In this document: one piece after another, positions 23,053-37,652 of the stretch
Numbering within the stretch: the stretch's first letter is position 1
Layout of the letters: each line of letters starts with the position of its first letter
From: Metopolophium dirhodum
Lineage: Eukaryota > Arthropoda > Insecta > Hemiptera > Aphididae
Length of the DNA stretch: 64,000 bases
Assembly (NCBI RefSeq): GCF_019925205.1
Contig: NC_083560.1
Coordinates: 149,812,526-149,876,525 of the forward strand
Direction: 5' to 3'
The notes under the pieces: generated by a model
Databases searched by the model: none
Seen by the model: the letters and a program-made list of their open reading frames with translations, nothing else
What the model was told of the DNA's origin: nothing
Program-made: the position numbers and the translations under genes

Positions 23053-26000
23053 ATATATTAACATTGTTCATTGATAGGGTACATCTTTTCAAATTAATAA
23101 AAAACATAATTTGTTGACGTATAAAATTTTAGTCAATTGCAAATACACTTATCCACTATAAATAAACTAGGTTTTCAGAAAACTAGGGTTTAAAACCCAA
23201 TAATTACGCTTATATAAAAATTTCTTAGCGTTGGGGTACATCTTTTCAAATTAATAAAAAACATAATTTGTTGATGAATAAAATTTTAGTCAATTGAAAA
23301 TACACTTATCAACTACAAAGAAACTAGGTTTTCAGAAATCTAGAGTTTCAAACCCAATAATTACGCTTATATGAAAATTTTTTTGCGTTAGGGTACATCT
23401 TTTCAAATTAATAAAAAACATAATTTGTTGATGAATAAAATTTTAGTCAATTGAAAATACACTTATCAACTACAAAGAAACTAGGTTTTCAGAAATCTAG
23501 AGTTTCAAACCCAATAATTACGCTTATATGAAAATTTTTTTGCGTTAGGGTACATCTTTTCAAATTAATAAAAAACATAATTTGTTGATGAATTAAATTT
23601 TAGTCAATTGCAAATACACTTATCCACTATAAATAAACTAGGTTTTCAGAAAACTAGAGTTTAAAACACAATAATTGCGCAAATATGAACATTTTTTAGT
23701 GTTGGGGTACAGCATTTCAAATTAAAAAAAAACATAATTTGTTGATGAATAAAACTTTAGTCAATTGCAAATACACTTATCAACTATAATGAAACTAGGT
23801 TTTCAGAAAACTAGAGTATAAAACCAAATAATTACGCTAATATGAACATTTTTTAGCGTTGGGGTAAAACTAGAATTTAGAACTCAATAATTACGTTTAT
23901 ATTGACATTGTTCATTGATAGGGTACATCTTTTCAAATTATTAAAAACATAATTTGTTGATAAATTTAATTTTAGTCAATTGCAAATACACTTATCCACT
24001 ATAAAGAAACTATGTTTTCAGAAAACTAGAGTATACAACCCAATAATTACGCTTATATGAACATTTTTTAGCGTTGGGGTACATCTTTTCAAATTAATAA
24101 AAAACATAATTTGTTGATGAATAAAACTTTAGTCAATTGCAAATACTTTTATTCACTATAAATAAACTAGGTTATCAGAAAACTAGAGTTTAAAACCAAA
24201 TAATTGCGCAAATATGAACATTTTTTAGTGTTGGGGTAAACATTTCAAATTAAAAAAAAACATAATTTGTTGATGAATAAAACTTTAGTCAATTGTAAAT
24301 ACATTAGTCAGCTATAGGTAGATGAGTAGAAGGCAAAACTAGAATTTAGAACTCAATTATTACGTTTATATTGACATTCTTCATTGATAGGGTAAATCTT
24401 TTCAAATTAATAAAAAACAAAATTTGTAGATGAATTAAATTTTAGTCAATTGCAAATACACTTATCCACTGTAAATAAACTAGGTTTTCAGAAAACTATA
24501 GTTTAAACCCAATAATTACCCTTATATGAAAATTTCTTAGCGTTGGGGTACATCTTTTCAAATTAATAAAAAACATAATTTGTTGATGAATACAATTTTA
24601 TTCAATTGCAAATACACTTATCAACTATAATGAAACTAGGTTTTCAAAAAACTAGAGTATAAAACCAAATATTTACGCTTATATGAACATTTTTTAGCGT
24701 TGGGGTAAAACTAGAATTTAGAACTCAATTATTACGTTTATATTAACATTGTTCATTGATAGGGCACATCTTTTCAAATTAATAAAAAACATAATTTGTT
24801 GTTGAATAAGACTTAAGTCAATTGCTAATACATTAGTCAGCTATAGATAGATGAGTAGAAGAAATAACTAGAATTTAGAACTCAATAACTATGTTTATAT
24901 TAACATTGTTCATTGATAGGGCACATCTTTTCAAATTAATAAAAACCATAATTTGTTGATGAATAAAATTTTAGTCAATTGCTAATACATTAGTCAGCTA
25001 TAGATAGATGAGTAGAAGAAATAACTAGAATTTAGAACTCAATAATTATGTTTATATTAACATTGTTCATTGATAGGGTACATCTTTTCAAATTAAGAAA
25101 AATTTAATTTGTTGATAAATTAAATTTTATTCAATTGCAAATACACTTATCCACTATAAAGAAACTATGTTTTCAGAAAACTAGAGGTTTAAAACCCAAT
25201 AATTACGCTTATATGAACATTTTTTAGTGTTGGGGTACATCTTTTCAAATTAATAAAAAACATAATTTGTTGATGAATAAAACTTTAGTCAATTGTAAAT
25301 ACATTAGTCAGCTATAGATAGATGAGTAGAAGGCAAAACTATAATTTAGAACTCAATTATTACGTTTATAATGACATTGTTCATTGATAGGGTAAATCGT
25401 TTCAAATTAATTAAAAACGAAATTTGTAGATGAATACAATTTTAGTCAATAGCAAATACACTTATCACCTATAGATAGATTAGTAGAAGAAATAACTAGA
25501 ATTTAGAACTCAATAATTACGTTTATATTAACATTGTTCATTGATAGGGTACATCTTTTCAAATTAATAAAAAACATAATTTGTTGATGAATAAAACTTT
25601 AGTCAATTGTAAATACATTGGTCACCTATAAATAGATTAGTAGAAGGAATAACTAGAATTTAGAACACAATAATTACGTTTATATTAACATTGTTCATTG
25701 AAAGGGTAAATCTTTTCAAATTAATAAAAAACATAATTTGTTGATGAATAAGACTTAAGTCAACTGCTAATACATTAGTCACCTATAGATAGATTAGTAG
25801 AAGAAATAACTAGAATTAAGAACTCAATAATTACGTATATATTAACATTGTTCATTGATTGGGTACATCTTTTCAAATTAAGAAAAATTTAATTTGTTGA
25901 TAAATTAAATTTTAGTCAATTGCAAAAACACTTATCCACTATAAAGAAACTATGTTTTCAGAAAACTAGAGTATACAACCCAATAATTACGCTTATATGA

Positions 26001-26071
26001 ACATTTTATAGCGTTGGGGTACAGCATTTCAAATTAATAAAAAACATAATTTGTTGATGAATAAAATTTTA
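23053..26071. repeat. Satellite block of 3,650-bp unit 1
   Basis: Monomers include two successive 'caactacaaagaaactaggt' variants near the fragment (one only in the outer blocks) and two successive 'gctatagatagatgagtag' monomers (about 24840 and 24990). Diagnostic bases: T at 23120, C at 24889, A at 25451, G at 25547. Confidence 0.92.
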
Positions 26072-26702
26072 GAGAAATAACTGTATATGCCCGATTAACC
26101 AGTTATTATGCACTCTACGATTTTATGCCACTGGATGCTTTCAAACCACTGCAGGGGATCTGTGTGGCTTTAGTTCTTCAACAGTAAATCGGATAGTGCA
26201 TAAAGTTAGTTGTACTATTGCGTCCTTGCGTAGTCAATATATTAAATTTCCTGGAACACCAGAGGAAATAAGACGGAACGAGTTAAATTTTTACAGAAGA
26301 GCCAAGTTCCCAAGAGTCATCGGTGCTATTGACTGTACCCATGTGAAGTTGTGGCAATCACCAGGTATTTACAAAAATAATTAATACTTAAACCTGTTTT
26401 TCTTATTACTAGGTACAAGTTATTACACCCGTAGACACAATTTTCTAACAATATAAATGTAATTAATTTATTTTTATTTTTACAATAATAGTTACATTTT
26501 ACATTAGTGGTCTTTCTTTCTGAATTGCAGGTGGAGAATCTCTTCCGGAACCGCAAAGGATATTTTTCGTTAAACGTTCAAGCATATCGCAATGCTAATT
26601 TGGAAATAATTGATGTTGTTGCAAATGCAAATGAAATTTCAACAATAATCAGACATTTTCATAATTTATTTGTTTATTTATTATAATTTATAATTTATTA
26701 TA
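26072..26702 (+). pseudogene. PIF/Harbinger transposase fragment, copy 3
   Basis: Same structure as copy 2, including the 8-bp exon 2 deletion. C at 26081 ('aactgtatatg'). Intron boundaries are intact. Confidence 0.9.
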
Positions 26703-29700
26703 ATATATTAACATTGTTCATTGATAGGGTACATCTTTTCAAATTAATAAAAAACATAATTTGTTGACGAATAAAATTTTAGTCAATTGCAAATACACTT
26801 ATCCACTATAAATAAACTAGGTTTTCAGAAAACTAGGGTTTAAAACCCAATAATTACGCTTATATAAAAATTTCTTAGCGTTGGGGTACATCTTTTCAAA
26901 TTAATAAAAAACATAATTTGTTGATGAATAAAATTTTAGTCAATTGAAAATACACTTATCAACTACAAAGAAACTAGGTTTTCAGAAATCTAGAGTTTCA
27001 AACCCAATAATTACGCTTATATGAAAATTTTTTTGCGTTAGGGTACATCTTTTCAAATTAATAAAAAACATAATTTGTTGATGAATAAAATTTTAGTCAA
27101 TTGAAAATACACTTATCAACTACAAAGAAACTAGGTTTTCAGAAATCTAGAGTTTCAAACCCAATAATTACGCTTATATGAAAATTTTTTTGCGTTAGGG
27201 TACATCTTTTCAAATTAATAAAAAACATAATTTGTTGATGAATTAAATTTTAGTCAATTGCAAATACACTTATCCACTATAAATAAACTAGGTTTTCAGA
27301 AAACTAGAGTTTAAAACACAATAATTGCGCAAATATGAACATTTTTTAGTGTTGGGGTACAGCATTTCAAATTAAAAAAAAACATAATTTGTTGATGAAT
27401 AAAACTTTAGTCAATTGCAAATACACTTATCAACTATAATGAAACTAGGTTTTCAGAAAACTAGAGTATAAAACCAAATAATTACGCTAATATGAACATT
27501 TTTTAGCGTTGGGGTAAAACTAGAATTTAGAACTCAATAATTACGTTTATATTGACATTGTTCATTGATAGGGTACATCTTTTCAAATTATTAAAAACAT
27601 AATTTGTTGATAAATTTAATTTTAGTCAATTGCAAATACACTTATCCACTATAAAGAAACTATGTTTTCAGAAAACTAGAGTATACAACCCAATAATTAC
27701 GCTTATATGAACATTTTTTAGCGTTGGGGTACATCTTTTCAAATTAATAAAAAACATAATTTGTTGATGAATAAAACTTTAGTCAATTGCAAATACTTTT
27801 ATTCACTATAAATAAACTAGGTTATCAGAAAACTAGAGTTTAAAACCAAATAATTGCGCAAATATGAACATTTTTTAGTGTTGGGGTAAACATTTCAAAT
27901 TAAAAAAAAACATAATTTGTTGATGAATAAAACTTTAGTCAATTGTAAATACATTAGTCAGCTATAGGTAGATGAGTAGAAGGCAAAACTAGAATTTAGA
28001 ACTCAATTATTACGTTTATATTGACATTCTTCATTGATAGGGTAAATCTTTTCAAATTAATAAAAAACAAAATTTGTAGATGAATTAAATTTTAGTCAAT
28101 TGCAAATACACTTATCCACTGTAAATAAACTAGGTTTTCAGAAAACTATAGTTTAAACCCAATAATTACCCTTATATGAAAATTTCTTAGCGTTGGGGTA
28201 CATCTTTTCAAATTAATAAAAAACATAATTTGTTGATGAATACAATTTTATTCAATTGCAAATACACTTATCAACTATAATGAAACTAGGTTTTCAAAAA
28301 ACTAGAGTATAAAACCAAATATTTACGCTTATATGAACATTTTTTAGCGTTGGGGTAAAACTAGAATTTAGAACTCAATTATTACGTTTATATTAACATT
28401 GTTCATTGATAGGGCACATCTTTTCAAATTAATAAAAAACATAATTTGTTGTTGAATAAGACTTAAGTCAATTGCTAATACATTAGTCAGCTATAGATAG
28501 ATGAGTAGAAGAAATAACTAGAATTTAGAACTCAATAATTATGTTTATATTAACATTGTTCATTGATAGGGCACATCTTTTCAAATTAATAAAAACCATA
28601 ATTTGTTGATGAATAAAATTTTAGTCAATTGCTAATACATTAGTCAGCTATAGATAGATGAGTAGAAGAAATAACTAGAATTTAGAACTCAATAATTATG
28701 TTTATATTAACATTGTTCATTGATAGGGTACATCTTTTCAAATTAAGAAAAATTTAATTTGTTGATAAATTAAATTTTATTCAATTGCAAATACACTTAT
28801 CCACTATAAAGAAACTATGTTTTCAGAAAACTAGAGGTTTAAAACCCAATAATTACGCTTATATGAACATTTTTTAGTGTTGGGGTACATCTTTTCAAAT
28901 TAATAAAAAACATAATTTGTTGATGAATAAAACTTTAGTCAATTGTAAATACATTAGTCAGCTATAGATAGATGAGTAGAAGGCAAAACTATAATTTAGA
29001 ACTCAATTATTACGTTTATAATGACATTGTTCATTGATAGGGTAAATCGTTTCAAATTAATTAAAAACGAAATTTGTAGATGAATACAATTTTAGTCAAT
29101 TGCAAATACACTTATCACCTATAGATAGATTAGTAGAAGAAATAACTAGAATTTAGAACTCAATAATTACGTTTATATTAACATTGTTCATTGATATGGT
29201 ACATCTTTTCAAATTAATAAAAAACATAATTTGTTGATGAATAAAACTTTAGTCAATTGTAAATACATTGGTCACCTATAAATAGATTAGTAGAAGGAAT
29301 AACTAGAATTTAGAACACAATAATTACGTTTATATTAACATTGTTCATTGAAAGGGTAAATCTTTTCAAATTAATAAAAAACATAATTTGTTGATGAATA
29401 AGACTTAAGTCAACTGCTAATACATTAGTCACCTATAGATAGATTAGTAGAAGAAATAACTAGAATTAAGAACTCAATAATTACGTATATATTAACATTG
29501 TTCATTGATTGGGTACATCTTTTCAAATTAAGAAAAATTTAATTTGTTGATAAATTAAATTTTAGTCAATTGCAAAAACACTTATCCACTATAAAGAAAC
29601 TATGTTTTCAGAAAACTAGAGTATACAACCCAATAATTACGCTTATATGAACATTTTATAGCGTTGGGGTACAGCATTTCAAATTAATAAAAAACATAAT

Positions 29701-29721
29701 TTGTTGATGAATAAAATTTTA
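26703..29721. repeat. Satellite block of 3,650-bp unit 2
   Basis: Diagnostic bases: A at 26770, T at 28539, T at 29101, T at 29197. At these positions it matches the block 7,300 bp downstream (34003-37021) and differs from the adjacent blocks. Confidence 0.92.
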
Positions 29722-30352
29722 GAGAAATAATTGTATATGCCCGATTAACCAGTTATTATGCACTCTACGATTTTATGCCACTGGATGCTTTCAAACCACT
29801 GCAGGGGATCTGTGTGGCTTTAGTTCTTCAACAGTAAATCGGATAGTGCATAAAGTTAGTTGTACTATTGCGTCCTTGCGTAGTCAATATATTAAATTTC
29901 CTGGAACACCAGAGGAAATAAGACGGAACGAGTTAAATTTTTACAGAAGAGCCAAGTTCCCAAGAGTCATCGGTGCTATTGACTGTACCCATGTGAAGTT
30001 GTGGCAATCACCAGGTATTTACAAAAATAATTAATACTTAAACCTGTTTTTCTTATTACTAGGTACAAGTTATTACACCCGTAGACACAATTTTCTAACA
30101 ATATAAATGTAATTAATTTATTTTTATTTTTACAATAATAGTTACATTTTACATTAGTGGTCTTTCTTTCTGAATTGCAGGTGGAGAATCTCTTCCGGAA
30201 CCGCAAAGGATATTTTTCGTTAAACGTTCAAGCATATCGCAATGCTAATTTGGAAATAATTGATGTTGTTGCAAATGCAAATGAAATTTCAACAATAATC
30301 AGACATTTTCATAATTTATTTGTTTATTTATTATAATTTATAATTTATTATA
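29722..30352 (+). pseudogene. PIF/Harbinger transposase fragment, copy 4
   Basis: As copy 2 with the 8-bp deletion; T at 29731 ('aattgtatatg'), shared with copy 6 but not with copies 3 and 5. Confidence 0.9.
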
Positions 30353-33300
30353 ATATATTAACATTGTTCATTGATAGGGTACATCTTTTCAAATTAATAA
30401 AAAACATAATTTGTTGACGTATAAAATTTTAGTCAATTGCAAATACACTTATCCACTATAAATAAACTAGGTTTTCAGAAAACTAGGGTTTAAAACCCAA
30501 TAATTACGCTTATATAAAAATTTCTTAGCGTTGGGGTACATCTTTTCAAATTAATAAAAAACATAATTTGTTGATGAATAAAATTTTAGTCAATTGAAAA
30601 TACACTTATCAACTACAAAGAAACTAGGTTTTCAGAAATCTAGAGTTTCAAACCCAATAATTACGCTTATATGAAAATTTTTTTGCGTTAGGGTACATCT
30701 TTTCAAATTAATAAAAAACATAATTTGTTGATGAATAAAATTTTAGTCAATTGAAAATACACTTATCAACTACAAAGAAACTAGGTTTTCAGAAATCTAG
30801 AGTTTCAAACCCAATAATTACGCTTATATGAAAATTTTTTTGCGTTAGGGTACATCTTTTCAAATTAATAAAAAACATAATTTGTTGATGAATTAAATTT
30901 TAGTCAATTGCAAATACACTTATCCACTATAAATAAACTAGGTTTTCAGAAAACAAGAGTTTAAAACACAATAATTGCGCAAATATGAACATTTTTTAGT
31001 GTTGGGGTACAGCATTTCAAATTAAAAAAAAACATAATTTGTTGATGAATAAAACTTTAGTCAATTGCAAATACACTTATCAACTATAATGAAACTAGGT
31101 TTTCAGAAAACTAGAGTATAAAACCAAATAATTACGCTAATATGAACATTTTTTAGCGTTGGGGTAAAACTAGAATTTAGAACTCAATAATTACGTTTAT
31201 ATTGACATTGTTCATTGATAGGGTACATCTTTTCAAATTATTAAAAACATAATTTGTTGATAAATTTAATTTTAGTCAATTGCAAATACACTTATCCACT
31301 ATAAAGAAACTATGTTTTCAGAAAACTAGAGTATACAACCCAATAATTACGCTTATATGAACATTTTTTAGCGTTGGGGTACATCTTTTCAAATTAATAA
31401 AAAACATAATTTGTTGATGAATAAAACTTTAGTCAATTGCAAATACTTTTATTCACTATAAATAAACTAGGTTATCAGAAAACTAGAGTTTAAAACCAAA
31501 TAATTGCGCAAATATGAACATTTTTTAGTGTTGGGGTAAACATTTCAAATTAAAAAAAAACATAATTTGTTGATGAATAAAACTTTAGTCAATTGTAAAT
31601 ACATTAGTCAGCTATAGGTAGATGAGTAGAAGGCAAAACTAGAATTTAGAACTCAATTATTACGTTTATATTGACATTCTTCATTGATAGGGTAAATCTT
31701 TTCAAATTAATAAAAAACAAAATTTGTAGATGAATTAAATTTTAGTCAATTGCAAATACACTTATCCACTGTAAATAAACTAGGTTTTCAGAAAACTATA
31801 GTTTAAACCCAATAATTACCCTTATATGAAAATTTCTTAGCGTTGGGATACATCTTTTCAAATTAATAAAAAACATAATTTGTTGATGAATACAATTTTA
31901 TTCAATTGCAAATACACTTATCAACTATAATGAAACTAGGTTTTCAAAAAACTAGAGTATAAAACCAAATATTTACGCTTATATGAACATTTTTTAGCGT
32001 TGGGGTAAAACTAGAATTTAGAACTCAATTATTACGTTTATATTAACATTGTTCATTGATAGGGCACATCTTTTCAAATTAATAAAAAACATAATTTGTT
32101 GTTGAATAAGACTTAAGTCAATTGCTAATACATTAGTCAGCTATAGATAGATGAGTAGAAGAAATAACTAGAATTTAGAACTCAATAACTATGTTTATAT
32201 TAACATTGTTCATTGATAGGGCACATCTTTTCAAATTAATAAAAACCATAATTTGTTGATGAATAAAATTTTAGTCAATTGCTAATACATTAGTCAGCTA
32301 TAGATAGATGAGTAGAAGAAATAACTAGAATTTAGAACTCAATAATTATGTTTATATTAACATTGTTCATTGATAGGGTACATCTTTTCAAATTAAGAAA
32401 AATTTAATTTGTTGATAAATTAAATTTTATTCAATTGCAAATACACTTATCCACTATAAAGAAACTATGTTTTCAGAAAACTAGAGGTTTAAAACCCAAT
32501 AATTACGCTTATATGAACATTTTTTAGTGTTGGGGTACATCTTTTCAAATTAATAAAAAACATAATTTGTTGATGAATAAAACTTTAGTCAATTGTAAAT
32601 ACATTAGTCAGCTATAGATAGATGAGTAGAAGGCAAAACTATAATTTAGAACTCAATTATTACGTTTATAATGACATTGTTCATTGATAGGGTAAATCGT
32701 TTCAAATTAATTAAAAACGAAATTTGTAGATGAATACAATTTTAGTCAATAGCAAATACACTTATCACCTATAGATAGATTAGTAGAAGAAATAACTAGA
32801 ATTTAGAACTCAATAATTACGTTTATATTAACATTGTTCATTGATAGGGTACATCTTTTCAAATTAATAAAAAACATAATTTGTTGATGAATAAAACTTT
32901 AGTCAATTGTAAATACATTGGTCACCTATAAATAGATTAGTAGAAGGAATAACTAGAATTTAGAACACAATAATTACGTTTATATTAACATTGTTCATTG
33001 AAAGGGTAAATCTTTTCAAATTAATAAAAAACATAATTTGTTGATGAATAAGACTTAAGTCAACTGCTAATACATTAGTCACCTATAGATAGATTAGTAG
33101 AAGAAATAACTAGAATTAAGAACTCAATAATTACGTATATATTAACATTGTTCATTGATTGGGTACATCTTTTCAAATTAAGAAAAATTTAATTTGTTGA
33201 TAAATTAAATTTTAGTCAATTGCAAAAACACTTATCCACTATAAAGAAACTATGTTTTCAGAAAACTAGAGTATACAACCCAATAATTACGCTTATATGA

Positions 33301-33371
33301 ACATTTTATAGCGTTGGGGTACAGCATTTCAAATTAATAAAAAACATAATTTGTTGATGAATAAAATTTTA
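30353..33371. repeat. Satellite block of 3,650-bp unit 3
   Basis: Pairs with the block at 23053-26071 (T at 30420, C at 32189, A at 32751, G at 32847). It also has private changes, for example 'gaaaacaagagttt' near 30950 and 'gcgttgggatacat' near 31845, which argue that the unit is real rather than an assembly duplicate. Confidence 0.92.
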
Positions 33372-34002
33372 GAGAAATAACTGTATATGCCCGATTAACC
33401 AGTTATTATGCACTCTACGATTTTATGCCACTGGATGCTTTCAAACCACTGCAGGGGATCTGTGTGGCTTTAGTTCTTCAACAGTAAATCGGATAGTGCA
33501 TAAAGTTAGTTGTACTATTGCGTCCTTGCGTAGTCAATATATTAAATTTCCTGGAACACCAGAGGAAATAAGACGGAACGAGTTAAATTTTTACAGAAGA
33601 GCCAAGTTCCCAAGAGTCATCGGTGCTATTGACTGTACCCATGTGAAGTTGTGGCAATCACCAGGTATTTACAAAAATAATTAATACTTAAACCTGTTTT
33701 TCTTATTACTAGGTACAAGTTATTACACCCGTAGACACAATTTTCTAACAATATAAATGTAATTAATTTATTTTTATTTTTACAATAATAGTTACATTTT
33801 ACATTAGTGGTCTTTCTTTCTGAATTGCAGGTGGAGAATCTCTTCCGGAACCGCAAAGGATATTTTTCGTTAAACGTTCAAGCATATCGCAATGCTAATT
33901 TGGAAATAATTGATGTTGTTGCAAATGCAAATGAAATTTCAACAATAATCAGACATTTTCATAATTTATTTGTTTATTTATTATAATTTATAATTTATTA
34001 TA
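33372..34002 (+). pseudogene. PIF/Harbinger transposase fragment, copy 5
   Basis: As copy 2 with the 8-bp deletion; C at 33381, matching copy 3. Confidence 0.9.
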
Positions 34003-37000
34003 ATATATTAACATTGTTCATTGATAGGGTACATCTTTTCAAATTAATAAAAAACATAATTTGTTGACGAATAAAATTTTAGTCAATTGCAAATACACTT
34101 ATCCACTATAAATAAACTAGGTTTTCAGAAAACTAGGGTTTAAAACCCAATAATTACGCTTATATAAAAATTTCTTAGCGTTGGGGTACATCTTTTCAAA
34201 TTAATAAAAAACATAATTTGTTGATGAATAAAATTTTAGTCAATTGAAAATACACTTATCAACTACAAAGAAACTAGGTTTTCAGAAATCTAGAGTTTCA
34301 AACCCAATAATTACGCTTATATGAAAATTTTTTTGCGTTAGGGTACATCTTTTCAAATTAATAAAAAACATAATTTGTTGATGAATAAAATTTTAGTCAA
34401 TTGAAAATACACTTATCAACTACAAAGAAACTAGGTTTTCAGAAATCTAGAGTTTCAAACCCAATAATTACGCTTATATGAAAATTTTTTTGCGTTAGGG
34501 TACATCTTTTCAAATTAATAAAAAACATAATTTGTTGATGAATTAAATTTTAGTCAATTGCAAATACACTTATCCACTATAAATAAACTAGGTTTTCAGA
34601 AAACTAGAGTTTAAAACACAATAATTGCGCAAATATGAACATTTTTTAGTGTTGGGGTACAGCATTTCAAATTAAAAAAAAACATAATTTGTTGATGAAT
34701 AAAACTTTAGTCAATTGCAAATACACTTATCAACTATAATGAAACTAGGTTTTCAGAAAACTAGAGTATAAAACCAAATAATTACGCTAATATGAACATT
34801 TTTTAGCGTTGGGGTAAAACTAGAATTTAGAACTCAATAATTACGTTTATATTGACATTGTTCATTGATAGGGTACATCTTTTCAAATTATTAAAAACAT
34901 AATTTGTTGATAAATTTAATTTTAGTCAATTGCAAATACACTTATCCACTATAAAGAAACTATGTTTTCAGAAAACTAGAGTATACAACCCAATAATTAC
35001 GCTTATATGAACATTTTTTAGCGTTGGGGTACATCTTTTCAAATTAATAAAAAACATAATTTGTTGATGAATAAAACTTTAGTCAATTGCAAATACTTTT
35101 ATTCACTATAAATAAACTAGGTTATCAGAAAACTAGAGTTTAAAACCAAATAATTGCGCAAATATGAACATTTTTTAGTGTTGGGGTAAACATTTCAAAT
35201 TAAAAAAAAACATAATTTGTTGATGAATAAAACTTTAGTCAATTGTAAATACATTAGTCAGCTATAGGTAGATGAGTAGAAGGCAAAACTAGAATTTAGA
35301 ACTCAATTATTACGTTTATATTGACATTCTTCATTGATAGGGTAAATCTTTTCAAATTAATAAAAAACAAAATTTGTAGATGAATTAAATTTTAGTCAAT
35401 TGCAAATACACTTATCCACTGTAAATAAACTAGGTTTTCAGAAAACTATAGTTTAAACCCAATAATTACCCTTATATGAAAATTTCTTAGCGTTGGGGTA
35501 CATCTTTTCAAATTAATAAAAAACATAATTTGTTGATGAATACAATTTTATTCAATTGCAAATACACTTATCAACTATAATGAAACTAGGTTTTCAAAAA
35601 ACTAGAGTATAAAACCAAATATTTACGCTTATATGAACATTTTTTAGCGTTGGGGTAAAACTAGAATTTAGAACTCAATTATTACGTTTATATTAACATT
35701 GTTCATTGATAGGGCACATCTTTTCAAATTAATAAAAAACATAATTTGTTGTTGAATAAGACTTAAGTCAATTGCTAATACATTAGTCAGCTATAGATAG
35801 ATGAGTAGAAGAAATAACTAGAATTTAGAACTCAATAATTATGTTTATATTAACATTGTTCATTGATAGGGCACATCTTTTCAAATTAATAAAAACCATA
35901 ATTTGTTGATGAATAAAATTTTAGTCAATTGCTAATACATTAGTCAGCTATAGATAGATGAGTAGAAGAAATAACTAGAATTTAGAACTCAATAATTATG
36001 TTTATATTAACATTGTTCATTGATAGGGTACATCTTTTCAAATTAAGAAAAATTTAATTTGTTGATAAATTAAATTTTATTCAATTGCAAATACACTTAT
36101 CCACTATAAAGAAACTATGTTTTCAGAAAACTAGAGGTTTAAAACCCAATAATTACGCTTATATGAACATTTTTTAGTGTTGGGGTACATCTTTTCAAAT
36201 TAATAAAAAACATAATTTGTTGATGAATAAAACTTTAGTCAATTGTAAATACATTAGTCAGCTATAGATAGATGAGTAGAAGGCAAAACTATAATTTAGA
36301 ACTCAATTATTACGTTTATAATGACATTGTTCATTGATAGGGTAAATCGTTTCAAATTAATTAAAAACGAAATTTGTAGATGAATACAATTTTAGTCAAT
36401 TGCAAATACACTTATCACCTATAGATAGATTAGTAGAAGAAATAACTAGAATTTAGAACTCAATAATTACGTTTATATTAACATTGTTCATTGATATGGT
36501 ACATCTTTTCAAATTAATAAAAAACATAATTTGTTGATGAATAAAACTTTAGTCAATTGTAAATACATTGGTCACCTATAAATAGATTAGTAGAAGGAAT
36601 AACTAGAATTTAGAACACAATAATTACGTTTATATTAACATTGTTCATTGAAAGGGTAAATCTTTTCAAATTAATAAAAAACATAATTTGTTGATGAATA
36701 AGACTTAAGTCAACTGCTAATACATTAGTCACCTATAGATAGATTAGTAGAAGAAATAACTAGAATTAAGAACTCAATAATTACGTATATATTAACATTG
36801 TTCATTGATTGGGTACATCTTTTCAAATTAAGAAAAATTTAATTTGTTGATAAATTAAATTTTAGTCAATTGCAAAAACACTTATCCACTATAAAGAAAC
36901 TATGTTTTCAGAAAACTAGAGTATACAACCCAATAATTACGCTTATATGAACATTTTATAGCGTTGGGGTACAGCATTTCAAATTAATAAAAAACATAAT

Positions 37001-37021
37001 TTGTTGATGAATAAAATTTTA
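34003..37021. repeat. Satellite block of 3,650-bp unit 4
   Basis: Pairs with the block at 26703-29721 (A at 34070, T at 35839, T at 36401, T at 36497). Confidence 0.92.
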
Positions 37022-37652
37022 GAGAAATAATTGTATATGCCCGATTAACCAGTTATTATGCACTCTACGATTTTATGCCACTGGATGCTTTCAAACCACT
37101 GCAGGGGATCTGTGTGGCTTTAGTTCTTCAACAGTAAATCGGATAGTGCATAAAGTTAGTTGTACTATTGCGTCCTTGCGTAGTCAATATATTAAATTTC
37201 CTGGAACACCAGAGGAAATAAGACGGAACGAGTTAAATTTTTACAGAAGAGCCAAGTTCCCAAGAGTCATCGGTGCTATTGACTGTACCCATGTGAAGTT
37301 GTGGCAATCACCAGGTATTTACAAAAATAATTAATACTTAAACCTGTTTTTCTTATTACTAGGTACAAGTTATTACACCCGTAGACACAATTTTCTAACA
37401 ATATAAATGTAATTAATTTATTTTTATTTTTACAATAATAGTTACATTTTACATTAGTGGTCTTTCTTTCTGAATTGCAGGTGGAGAATCTCTTCCGGAA
37501 CCGCAAAGGATATTTTTCGTTAAACGTTCAAGCATATCGCAATGCTAATTTGGAAATAATTGATGTTGTTGCAAATGCAAATGAAATTTCAACAATAATC
37601 AGACATTTTCATAATTTATTTGTTTATTTATTATAATTTATAATTTATTATA
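37022..37652 (+). pseudogene. PIF/Harbinger transposase fragment, copy 6
   Basis: As copy 2 with the 8-bp deletion; T at 37031, matching copy 4. Confidence 0.9.

Noticed and set aside
22422..37021. Exact 3,650-bp spacing as an assembly artefact
   Set aside because: Private substitutions (near 30950 and 31845) and alternating variants differ between units, so the copies are not simple duplicates; copy number could still be wrong.
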